Assembly: GCA_050011415.1 (NCBI GenBank)
Contig: JBEKJD010000191.1
Coordinates: 1-6,112, forward strand
Origin: JADFXI01 sp050011415
Lineage (GTDB): Bacteria > Nitrospirota > Thermodesulfovibrionia > Thermodesulfovibrionales > Dissulfurispiraceae
Length of the DNA: 6,112 nt
Reading direction: 5' to 3'
The notes under the pieces are model-generated. The model searched no databases. It was not told where the DNA came from and saw only the letters and a program-made list of their open reading frames with translations. Positions within the stretch are counted from its first letter, which is position 1, and the number at the start of each line of letters is the position of its first letter. A program made the translations under genes and the position numbers. Positions 1 to 5,563 of the stretch are shown here, piece by piece.

Positions 1-1747
1 GTCTGGCCTTACAGTATGTAACCACACATGACGAAACCAGCGCATCATCGAACTGAACGTCCTCGGGGTCAAACTGGTGGATGTCCAGGAGTGTGACATG
101 GTGCAGGAGATAGTCTTTGAGGGCTTTACCGTAATTAACATACAAGAATTCACTGGGAATCAACCATGAGGCGATGGCGTTATCCGCCAGAATATCGTGA
201 GAAAGAAGCACAAAGTAGACATAAAGGCCGGACAGACCGCTTGCAGTAATACCAAGACGCCTGAAAATCTCGCCCTGAAACTTTTGCTTGTCTGACGGAT
301 CGATATGATGATGCCGCACATATGGGGGATTTGTACAGAGCAAATTGAATCTGCCTCGGTTCTCATTCCGGTGGATAAAATCGAAATAATCGGAAATAAT
401 CACAGTCAACTCTTTCTCCAACCACAAGCGTCGGGCCACTTCGGCGTAAACACTATCAAGCTCAACTCCTATGGCTTCTTTAACTAAATGGCCGTTAAGA
501 GAGCTTAGGAGGGCCGAGAAAAAAACCCCAGTACCAACAGCCGGTTCAAGGAAACTGATCGGTTCCGTTCTGTCTATGTGCTTAACAGATGACCGTACTA
601 TCTCTTCGGCGAGCATAAACGGTGTTGAAAATTGACCAAGTTTGTTTCTCTCTCCGGCTGTTCTTCCCTGGTCGATTGTCTTTTGTTGTTCAAAGCGGGA
701 TTTCTCAATAAGAAAAATATCTGGATCATAAGCGGCTAAGTCTTCTCGGACCGACTCCGGACTTTTTTTTTGAGCTGTACCGCCGAGAAGCGGCTCAAGA
801 TCACCAACACGATGCTCCCAAATCCAGTCAATGCCCTCCGCAGCCTCATAACCAAGATAACCAGCCTCAAAATAACCGCACAGCAACATAATATACTTCA
901 CGTCGGAACCAAATTCCGCCTTCAGTTGGGAATACTTCTGGGCTTCTTCCTTCCGCCGTTTGTTTGTATTCGTCGCGTCACCGGCGGATTTTGCCTCGAT
1001 TAGTACTGGCACTTCACCTTTCCTGGCAGTACGCGGCTGGATGGCGCAGTCAACCGGGATAATTGTCTTTTTCTTCCCTTTGCCGACTGCAATGTTCAGT
1101 CTGAAAGCAAAAGTCAGCGGGGCCAGATCACCACAAGCTTTTACCGAATCAGGGCGCACCTCGGAATATCCTCTGGCGTTAAGCCACTTTTTGAGCAACT
1201 GGAGTTGCCTCCGCTCCTGGGCATTTCTGATGATGGGATCAGACGCTGCCCCGCAGAGCCGGTCAGCCACAACCATCGCCGCCCGTTCCAACTCGTCAGT
1301 TTTTGGATTTTCCTTCCTGTCAAGCCAGGGAAACAACTCACGATCGGTAAGCTCATATATGATATCGCATATCCTTGAAAGCGCGTCCCGCGCATCGATT
1401 TCCCGCATCCTGGGCGGAATCCGAGATGGGTTCCCGTCCTTCCCCTCCATGGATTCGATCAAGTTCTTGCTTGTTCTTGACAAGCCCATCAACCTGTCCC
1501 TTGCGATGGGAGGCGCCGTGGTCATACGGAGCATGGGAAGCACGCCGGGATTTTGCAACAGACATTCAGGGTTAATGGTGCGAAGATTGTTCGTTAGCTC
1601 AAAGGCGTCCTTAACTTCCTTTGTCCTGACCTTTCTCTGAGCCCTGTATGTTGTCGGGGCAAACCTCAGAAACCAGTCATTATAGAAGTCTATCGATCTC
1701 TCAACGTCCGCCTTCCAGAGGTGCGGTTTATCGGCATTAAGCTTCAT
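1..1747 (-). CDS. Fused restriction-modification protein: XamI-like endonuclease + N6-adenine DNA methyltransferase (3' end beyond window)
   Basis: An uninterrupted reading frame of 582 codons runs off the left edge, so the C-terminus is missing. It starts at ATG 1747-1745, the first start after the upstream stop in the same frame; no clear ribosome site precedes it. Residues about 1-325 resemble XamI-family type II endonucleases: an N-terminal PHLWKAD...FYNDWF segment, then a PD-(D/E)xK-like core with candidate metal ligands D233 and E251-A-K253 in VPVLIEAKSAGD, then GYFEAGYLGYEAAEGIDWIW. Residues about 370-582 are a gamma-type N6-adenine methyltransferase: motif X-like NKLGQFSTP, SAM-binding motif I FLEPAVGTG (399-407) and catalytic motif IV NPPY (473-476). 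The target-recognition part lies outside the window, so specificity is unknown; XamI itself is a GTCGAC enzyme, but that cannot be transferred. The protein should cleave unmethylated foreign DNA in the cytoplasm and protect host sites. The methyltransferase call is very secure, the XamI assignment from memory less so. An A9 run sits at the domain boundary. Confidence 0.86.
   Translation of the reverse strand, partial: MKLNADKPHLWKADVERSIDFYNDWFLRFAPTTYRAQRKVRTKEVKDAFELTNNLRTINPECLLQNPGVLPMLRMTTAPPIARDRLMGLSRTSKNLIESMEGKDGNPSRIPPRMREIDARDALSRICDIIYELTDRELFPWLDRKENPKTDELERAAMVVADRLCGAASDPIIRNAQERRQLQLLKKWLNARGYSEVRPDSVKACGDLAPLTFAFRLNIAVGKGKKKTIIPVDCAIQPRTARKGEVPVLIEAKSAGDATNTNKRRKEEAQKYSQLKAEFGSDVKYIMLLCGYFEAGYLGYEAAEGIDWIWEHRVGDLEPLLGGTAQKKSPESVREDLAAYDPDIFLIEKSRFEQQKTIDQGRTAGERNKLGQFSTPFMLAEEIVRSSVKHIDRTEPISFLEPAVGTGVFFSALLSSLNGHLVKEAIGVELDSVYAEVARRLWLEKELTVIISDYFDFIHRNENRGRFNLLCTNPPYVRHHHIDPSDKQKFQGEIFRRLGITASGLSGLYVYFVLLSHDILADNAIASWLIPSEFLYVNYGKALKDYLLHHVTLLDIHQFDPEDVQFDDALVSSCVVTYCKAR
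763..771 (-). repeat. A9 homopolymer tract within the R-M gene
   Basis: Nine consecutive T on the plus strand read as A9 on the coding strand, spanning codons 326-328 (CAA AAA AAA A). This is the linker between the nuclease region and the methyltransferase region. By hand translation, losing one A meets TAG and gaining one A meets TGA, each within about 15 codons, so any slip truncates the protein after the nuclease. Whether slippage occurs is inference. Confidence 0.9.
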
Positions 1748-1762
1748 CAATAATAATACCGT

Positions 1763-2269
1763 TTATTGGACCGCTTTTTCCCAAAATGTATAGCTTTCCC
1801 CAATTTTATCTTGATTATCCATATAGACTTTATTAAGAGTTAATAAAAACGCTTTAGCATAATGTTGAAAGCCCAATATACACAGACACTTCAATATTCT
1901 TGTTATGCGAAGAAAATTATGATTGCCCTCACTAACCCAATTACGAATCCGATCTTCATAATCAGGAGCTTTTTCAATTATTGTTTCAATTCGGTGAAAT
2001 CCATAAAATCCCAACATTACATCAAAAGATTTGGCAATGTTTTCTTTTAAATCAGTCTCAGTTTTAAATGATTTAATATCTTCTGAAGTTAATATGGGCG
2101 CTCTCCAATTGAAGGCGCTACGATTTATTAATGGGAAAAGCCATTGAACATAATCGTGGACTTCTTCCAATCGATTATAATCCCACTTTAAAATCTGGCT
2201 TAAATAACGGCCTCTGTTATCGGGGCCTGAACCTCGGTAAAATTCTATTAAAACACTTGAGTGCCCCAT
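1763..2269 (-). CDS. OGFr-domain (opioid growth factor receptor-related) protein, bacterial
   Basis: The 168-residue protein is almost entirely one opioid growth factor receptor (OGFr_N) domain. Family hallmarks appear in order: EFYRG (9-13), a WD-x2-LE-x2-HDY-x-QWLFPL block (29-47), S-x-FN-x2-API-LT (51-61), a FDVMLGFYGF segment (82-91), NHNFLRITRILKCL (116-129) and a C-terminal aromatic YTFWEKAV. No signal peptide or membrane segment is visible, so it should be a cytoplasmic helical protein. In animals the domain belongs to an enkephalin-binding growth regulator; the function of the bacterial forms is, to my knowledge, not established, and I assign none. ATG 2269 lies 11 bp after the Macro gene stop, with only an A-rich stretch and no Shine-Dalgarno, so translation is probably coupled. 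The gene is strikingly AT-rich. Its TAA stop is in the same frame as the following R-M gene, five sense codons before that ATG. Domain assignment is strong; function is unknown. Confidence 0.88.
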   Translation of the reverse strand: MGHSSVLIEFYRGSGPDNRGRYLSQILKWDYNRLEEVHDYVQWLFPLINRSAFNWRAPILTSEDIKSFKTETDLKENIAKSFDVMLGFYGFHRIETIIEKAPDYEDRIRNWVSEGNHNFLRITRILKCLCILGFQHYAKAFLLTLNKVYMDNQDKIGESYTFWEKAVQ

Positions 2270-2280
2270 ATATTTTTTTA

Positions 2281-3195
2281 TTAGACGTGCATGCCCACAG
2301 CCATTTTTAAAAGTCGTTTGGCTATAGTTTTAGAGACATCTGGTTTGGCAGCAGCATCTTTCTGGAATATAACGATATTATAATCGCTGATATGGTGTCC
2401 ATATGACCTCGTTACAGCATCGCATATGGCTAGTAACATGCCAAACAACGCAACCTCTCTTTTAATACCACCATGCCCAGAACTAATAATTGGAATGAAA
2501 ACCGCGCCCATTCGCTTATCTGCGGCTATTCGCCGCACTTCGCTCATAGCCTGAAAAATATATGACATTTCACTTCGAAGGCCCTCACCTGCACGCTTGG
2601 TTGTAACCGATAGGAACAAAATTGCTTGATCGGATGAAAGTGGATTTTTTAAATAAACCCCTGTGCCTATACCGTAGCTATCTTGAATTACCCCTTTCTC
2701 CTTTTCAACTTTTTCCGGTCTAATACACTTCAGTTCATCAAAAATTAATTTTTGGATATCTTTAGCTTGATTTGTAAATTTGGAACTCACATACGCACCT
2801 AGCGCACTTCTTTCATCGTAAATGCATTCATCGTCGAAAAACTCATTTGCAGGCAACACCACGAAACTCGACCCAGCAGATTGCGCCAGCAGTTCAAGTC
2901 GCCCATAAATAATACGTATTTCACTCTGATTTAAGTGGACACTATACCCATTGGGAAGATTCTTGATTTTTGTTGGCTTAATCCACCCAAAAGTGATTTC
3001 ATCAATCATAAATAAAACAACTGAAGCCACACAAAAAAGAATACCTACGCCGAAAATTGTATAGACAGGCTTAGCTGAAACAGTTATCTGGAATTTAGTG
3101 ATATCTTTGATCTCAAAATAGCCAGCGACAATAAGGAGAAAACCAAAAGCCAATAGCATGGCAGGGTATTTTAGTTTTTCGAGAAACTTGAGCAT
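2281..3195 (-). CDS. Two-TM + ThsA-type Macro domain protein (type II Thoeris effector-like)
   Basis: This 304-residue protein has two predicted transmembrane helices (about 10-27 and 44-64) joined by a short loop, followed by a soluble Macro domain (about 84-280). The Macro part carries VVLPANEFFDDECI (112-125), SALGAYV (130-136), SYGIGTGVYL (173-182), VTTKRAGEGLR (197-207) and a ligand loop IPIISSGHGGI (234-244). These blocks match what I know of the ThsA_Macro (former DUF6430) family rather than ordinary ADP-ribosylhydrolase macro domains. In type II Thoeris this layout is the membrane effector: Macro binds an ADP-ribose-derived signal from a TIR protein and the TM part damages the membrane. 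No TIR gene is visible here, so a Thoeris role is inference. The start at 3195 is the first ATG after an in-frame TAA 9 bp upstream; the purine run AAGGGAGAG is 15 bp away, too far for a normal ribosome site. It is the first gene of the cluster with the OGFr and R-M genes. Confidence 0.87.
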   Translation of the reverse strand: MLKFLEKLKYPAMLLAFGFLLIVAGYFEIKDITKFQITVSAKPVYTIFGVGILFCVASVVLFMIDEITFGWIKPTKIKNLPNGYSVHLNQSEIRIIYGRLELLAQSAGSSFVVLPANEFFDDECIYDERSALGAYVSSKFTNQAKDIQKLIFDELKCIRPEKVEKEKGVIQDSYGIGTGVYLKNPLSSDQAILFLSVTTKRAGEGLRSEMSYIFQAMSEVRRIAADKRMGAVFIPIISSGHGGIKREVALFGMLLAICDAVTRSYGHHISDYNIVIFQKDAAAKPDVSKTIAKRLLKMAVGMHV

Positions 3196-3242
3196 ATTAC
3201 GTTAATATTTCTCTCCCTTATAGTCTGCTGGGTATTAACAAG

Positions 3243-3262
3243 TTTCCGCTAATCTTCGGAAA
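3243..3262. promoter_or_regulatory. Inverted repeat TTTCCG-N8-CGGAAA at the predicted transcription start
   Basis: Perfect 6-bp arms with an 8-bp centre span the predicted start site (about 3257) of the Macro cluster. It could be an operator for a dimeric regulator or a small 5' leader hairpin. No T-tract follows, so it is not a terminator. Confidence 0.3.
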
Positions 3263-3263
3263 T

Positions 3264-3292
3264 ATTATCATAACGAGGTGATTTTTTCACAA
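3264..3292 (-). promoter_or_regulatory. Sigma70-like promoter for the Macro-OGFr-R-M cluster
   Basis: On the minus strand TTGTGA (3292-3287) is followed after exactly 17 bp by GATAAT (3269-3264), matching 4/6 and 5/6 consensus positions. Transcription would start near 3257, giving a leader of about 60 bases before the Macro ATG at 3195. It is the best promoter in the gap; predicted only. Confidence 0.5.
3278..3290. promoter_or_regulatory. Short dyad GTGA-N5-TCAC overlapping the -35 box
   Basis: A perfect 4-bp inverted repeat with a 5-bp T/A spacer overlaps the -35 hexamer of the proposed Macro promoter. Its placement fits a repressor operator. The arms are short, so chance occurrence is quite possible. 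Confidence 0.25.
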
Positions 3293-3323
3293 TAGCTCTA
3301 ATATAAACGGCCTGACGACGCGA

Positions 3324-3331
3324 CCCCCCCC
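3324..3331 (+). repeat. C8 homopolymer in the ubiX/Macro intergenic gap
   Basis: Eight consecutive C sit inside a short GC-rich patch (about 3309-3334) in an otherwise AT-rich spacer between the divergent ubiX and Macro genes. It lies upstream of both promoters proposed here. Its role is unknown; it is also a place where sequencing length errors are likely. Confidence 0.8.
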
Positions 3332-3355
3332 GCCACAAATTGATTAAGTTACATG

Positions 3356-3384
3356 TCTACTTATTGCTGGATTTGCAGTATAAT
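3356..3384 (+). promoter_or_regulatory. Putative ubiX promoter with perfect -10, possibly leaderless
   Basis: A consensus TATAAT (3379-3384) ends six bases before the ubiX ATG at 3391, so initiation would fall at or next to the start codon. A -35 at 17-bp spacing is weak (TCTACT, 3356-3361, 3/6). No Shine-Dalgarno precedes the ATG, which agrees with a leaderless message. Confidence 0.4.
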
Positions 3385-3390
3385 AAATCC

Positions 3391-3972
3391 ATGAAGAACA
3401 TTGTACTTGCTATAACAGGCGCCAGCGGCGCTCCCTTCGGAATCGCGGTGCTGAAAGAACTCCTGAAGACAGCCGCGGTGCACCTGATAATATCTTCAAA
3501 CACTTTTTCCATTATTGCCGACGAGACCGGCCTCGACCTTTCAGACAATACCGAGTCCAAACTCAGAAAACAGTTCAGCACTGATAACCTGCATTTTTAT
3601 GAAGACAGACAGATGGAGGCCCCCATTGCAAGCGGCTCTTTTAGAACAGACGGCATGCTTGTCGTTCCCTGTTCCATGAAAACCCTGGCCGGCATTGCCA
3701 ACGGGTATGCAACCAATCTGATTGAGAGGGCTGCTGACGTTACCATTAAGGAAGGCCGCCATCTTCTTCTGTCCCCGCGTGAAATGCCCTTCAGCGCAAT
3801 CCATCTGGAAAACATGCTGAAGCTCGCCCGGCTCGGCGTTACGATTGCCCCGCCTGTTCCCGCCTTTTATCACCACCCCGAAAATCTTGAGGCCATGACC
3901 GGCTTTATCACAGGCAAGATTCTGGACAGTTTCGGCGTAGGGCATACCCTGTTTAAACAGTGGGGGAGCTGA
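3391..3972 (+). CDS. ubiX: UbiX flavin prenyltransferase
   Basis: UbiX joins a dimethylallyl group to reduced FMN, making the prenylated FMN cofactor used by UbiD-family decarboxylases in quinone synthesis and aromatic-acid metabolism. The 193-residue length is normal for the family. Visible signatures are the N-terminal FMN loop TGASGAPFG (9-17, with S12), PIASGS (78-83), VVPCSMKTLAGIANG (91-105), NLIERAADVTIKE (109-121), SPREMPFSAIHLENMLKL (128-145), Y160 in AFYHHP, and a C-terminal KQWG. Residues corresponding to the Pseudomonas active site (S12, K120, R130, E131, Y160, W191) all appear intact. The ATG at 3391 is chosen because the protein aligns from MKNIVLAITGASG; an upstream in-frame extension to 3340 adds 17 residues foreign to the family. 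It stands alone on the plus strand, convergent with fdhE 41 bp away, and no ubiD is in the window, so which decarboxylase it serves is not shown. Confidence 0.95.
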   Translation: MKNIVLAITGASGAPFGIAVLKELLKTAAVHLIISSNTFSIIADETGLDLSDNTESKLRKQFSTDNLHFYEDRQMEAPIASGSFRTDGMLVVPCSMKTLAGIANGYATNLIERAADVTIKEGRHLLLSPREMPFSAIHLENMLKLARLGVTIAPPVPAFYHHPENLEAMTGFITGKILDSFGVGHTLFKQWGS

Positions 3973-4013
3973 AAGAGTGATATGAAAGAGAGCTGTCCGG
4001 TAAGCAGGGAAAT

Positions 4014-4937
4014 TCAGTGTGACTTCCCGGGGTGGAAAAACAGGTTTGGCCCTCTGCGCGCCTTTCCCTCTTTGTCCATAAGCATGTCCAGTGCAAGGGT
4101 GGCCAAGTCATCTGCCATCGCTTCCATCTGCGGGTCTTTTTCCAGGTACAACAGTTTCAGGTAGAAGTTGCAGTTGTTGCAACTCTCCGCCTTGACTGCG
4201 CTGTTCGAACCTTCCAGAGTGTAGAAGTTTATCCCATCGGTCGATTCGCAGCTGCTGCACTTGACCCGCACCATGTGCCATTGAGAAGCACAGAGGGAGC
4301 AGGAAAGGTAACGCAACCTCTGCCCTGCCCCACAGGTCACGATACCGGCGCCCGGGTATGAACCGCACACAGGGCACAACCCTCCCTGTTCCAGTCTGCC
4401 AAACACATCTTCTCCCAAAGATGACGCCATATGCACCCAATAGACCTGCAGGGCGGCGGCGACAAACGGCAACTCCTGTGGAGAAATATCTGCCAGGTCT
4501 CCCGCCAAGATCCTGTCTGCCATCTCCTCCAACCCGGGTTCACTCGCCTGCATCAAGCCGGCTATGGCCTCACTTGCAGCTGGTGGAAGGGCGGCCTCTC
4601 TCATCTGCTGAAGGATCATTTTCAGGCCCCACCGCCATGCCGGGTCTCGGGACCAGGACTGGTAGCTCAGCAACGGCATGCCATGCTTACGGCATAGCGC
4701 ATGTTCACTGGGATCGGGCAGAGGCAGCGTGGGGAATTGGTCCAAAACCTTTTGCTGCGCATCAGCAAGCAATGCCAGGAAGGCTAGGTAATCTCCTAAA
4801 GGATGCCCACTGGAAAGAATCCGGAAACGCTCAGCGCGGCGTGCAAAAACATCTTGCCCGGCGAGGATTAGAAAACAGATCTGCCCGGCCGGGGCTTCAA
4901 TCTGACCCGGTTCAAGAATGCGGACTTCGGTATTCAT
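4014..4937 (-). CDS. fdhE: FdhE, formate dehydrogenase accessory protein
   Basis: FdhE is a cytoplasmic iron-binding, rubredoxin-like factor needed to mature respiratory formate dehydrogenases; in E. coli it contacts the catalytic subunit. The 307-residue product matches the usual length of about 300. Four CxxC pairs are in the expected order: CPVC (188-191), CSLC (213-216), CSSC (227-230) and CNNC (253-256), together with family blocks QWHMVRVKC (219-227), AVKAESC (247-253) and YLEKDPQMEAMADDLATL. The ATG at 4937 overlaps the stop of the cytochrome b gene as ATGA, and GGGAGG (4946-4941) lies three bases upstream; a more distal in-frame ATG at 4988 would overlap that gene far more and is less likely. 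Being the last gene of the structural operon ties its expression to the enzyme it matures. No clear terminator lies in the 41-bp gap to ubiX. Confidence 0.96.
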   Translation of the reverse strand: MNTEVRILEPGQIEAPAGQICFLILAGQDVFARRAERFRILSSGHPLGDYLAFLALLADAQQKVLDQFPTLPLPDPSEHALCRKHGMPLLSYQSWSRDPAWRWGLKMILQQMREAALPPAASEAIAGLMQASEPGLEEMADRILAGDLADISPQELPFVAAALQVYWVHMASSLGEDVFGRLEQGGLCPVCGSYPGAGIVTCGAGQRLRYLSCSLCASQWHMVRVKCSSCESTDGINFYTLEGSNSAVKAESCNNCNFYLKLLYLEKDPQMEAMADDLATLALDMLMDKEGKARRGPNLFFHPGKSH

Positions 4938-5563
4938 TTGCCTCCCGTCATCTGCCGAAACCATGCCGGGTGATGTTGTTTCGCCCATGCGCGCCTGACC
5001 TGGCCGTACAGCATGGCGTCTATGCTCTCCCTGGTCCAGATTGCGGCATAGATGTGAATCATGATCAGGGCTATCATGATTGTTGCCGCTACTGCGTGAA
5101 CAACTGAAGCGAAACGGACCAACGCAGCCGGGAACAGGGACGAAAAATAGGCGCGCCAGATAACAATGCCGGACAGTATGAGCAGCACCATGCAGGCCGA
5201 CAGCAGCCAGAACAAGAGCTTCTGACCGCCGTTGAACTTGCCCGCTTCCGGCATGTTCTTGTCATCGCCGGCCACCAGTTCAGAGATATGGCTCAGCCAT
5301 TCCTGGTCGGCAGGAGTAATTACATTCATCTGCCTGTAACTGGAAAACATAATGCCGAAAGAAATGGCCATTACCACCCCGATGAAGGGATGAAGGATGC
5401 GCGTCCAGACTCCGCCGCCAAAAAACTGAGTCAGAGGGTAGAAGGCGGGATAAAAGAAAGAGAGCCCGGACAGCGCCAGAAGGACAAATGTTATTGCTGT
5501 CAGCCAATGGTTGACACGCTCGCCGGGTGTATACCGGAGTAATTTTTTCGGGTCATTTTTCAT
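4934..5563 (-). CDS. fdnI: Formate dehydrogenase gamma subunit, membrane cytochrome b556 (FdnI/FdoI type)
   Basis: This subunit anchors formate dehydrogenase-N type enzymes in the cytoplasmic membrane, carries two b hemes and passes electrons to quinone. The product has 209 residues (E. coli FdnI about 217). Four transmembrane helices are visible at about 20-40, 56-76, 115-135 and 149-175. Histidines aligning with the E. coli heme ligands are present: H19 (ERVNHW), H58 (RILHPFIG), H156 (VVHAVAA) and H170 (MIHIYAAIW). Further family blocks are ALSGLSFFYP, GKFNGGQKLLFW and RRAWAKQHHPAWF. ATG 5563 is chosen because AAGGAG lies seven bases upstream and the protein then aligns with the family; a TTG 18 bp further out is possible but unneeded. 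It overlaps the beta-subunit gene by 11 bp upstream and fdhE by 4 bp downstream. It could belong to an FdnGHI- or FdoGHI-like set; the sequence does not separate these. Confidence 0.95.
   Translation of the reverse strand: MKNDPKKLLRYTPGERVNHWLTAITFVLLALSGLSFFYPAFYPLTQFFGGGVWTRILHPFIGVVMAISFGIMFSSYRQMNVITPADQEWLSHISELVAGDDKNMPEAGKFNGGQKLLFWLLSACMVLLILSGIVIWRAYFSSLFPAALVRFASVVHAVAATIMIALIMIHIYAAIWTRESIDAMLYGQVRRAWAKQHHPAWFRQMTGGK
4941..4946 (-). promoter_or_regulatory. Ribosome binding site of fdhE
   Basis: GGGAGG on the minus strand lies inside the end of the cytochrome b gene, three bases before ATG 4937. The spacing is short, but the ATGA overlap makes translational coupling likely. Confidence 0.5.

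Noticed and set aside
160..366. A short minus-strand frame that could suggest a broken methyltransferase gene
   Set aside because: The NPPY-containing frame next to it is open without interruption from 1747 to the window edge, so the R-M gene is intact as far as seen and is not a pseudogene.
960..1640. A 226-codon plus-strand reading frame over the R-M gene
   Set aside because: It is antisense to the continuous minus-strand frame that carries the EAK nuclease motif and shows no recognisable domain; it is a shadow frame.
3340..3390. A 17-residue N-terminal extension of UbiX
   Set aside because: UbiX proteins begin just before the first beta strand (xxIVLAITGASG); the extension does not resemble the family and includes the TATAAT box.
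3949..3960. Perfect 12-bp palindrome CTGTTTAAACAG near the end of ubiX
   Set aside because: It has no loop, lies within coding sequence and has no T-tract after it, so it is not a credible terminator or clearly an operator.
3970..3995. Direct repeats TGAAAGAG and GAGCTG around the ubiX stop codon
   Set aside because: They are short and imperfectly arranged, with no sign of an attachment site or array; probably chance.
4358..5107. A 249-codon plus-strand reading frame over fdhE and the cytochrome b gene
   Set aside because: It lies opposite two strongly recognised genes; the long open stretch reflects high GC content and third-position bias.
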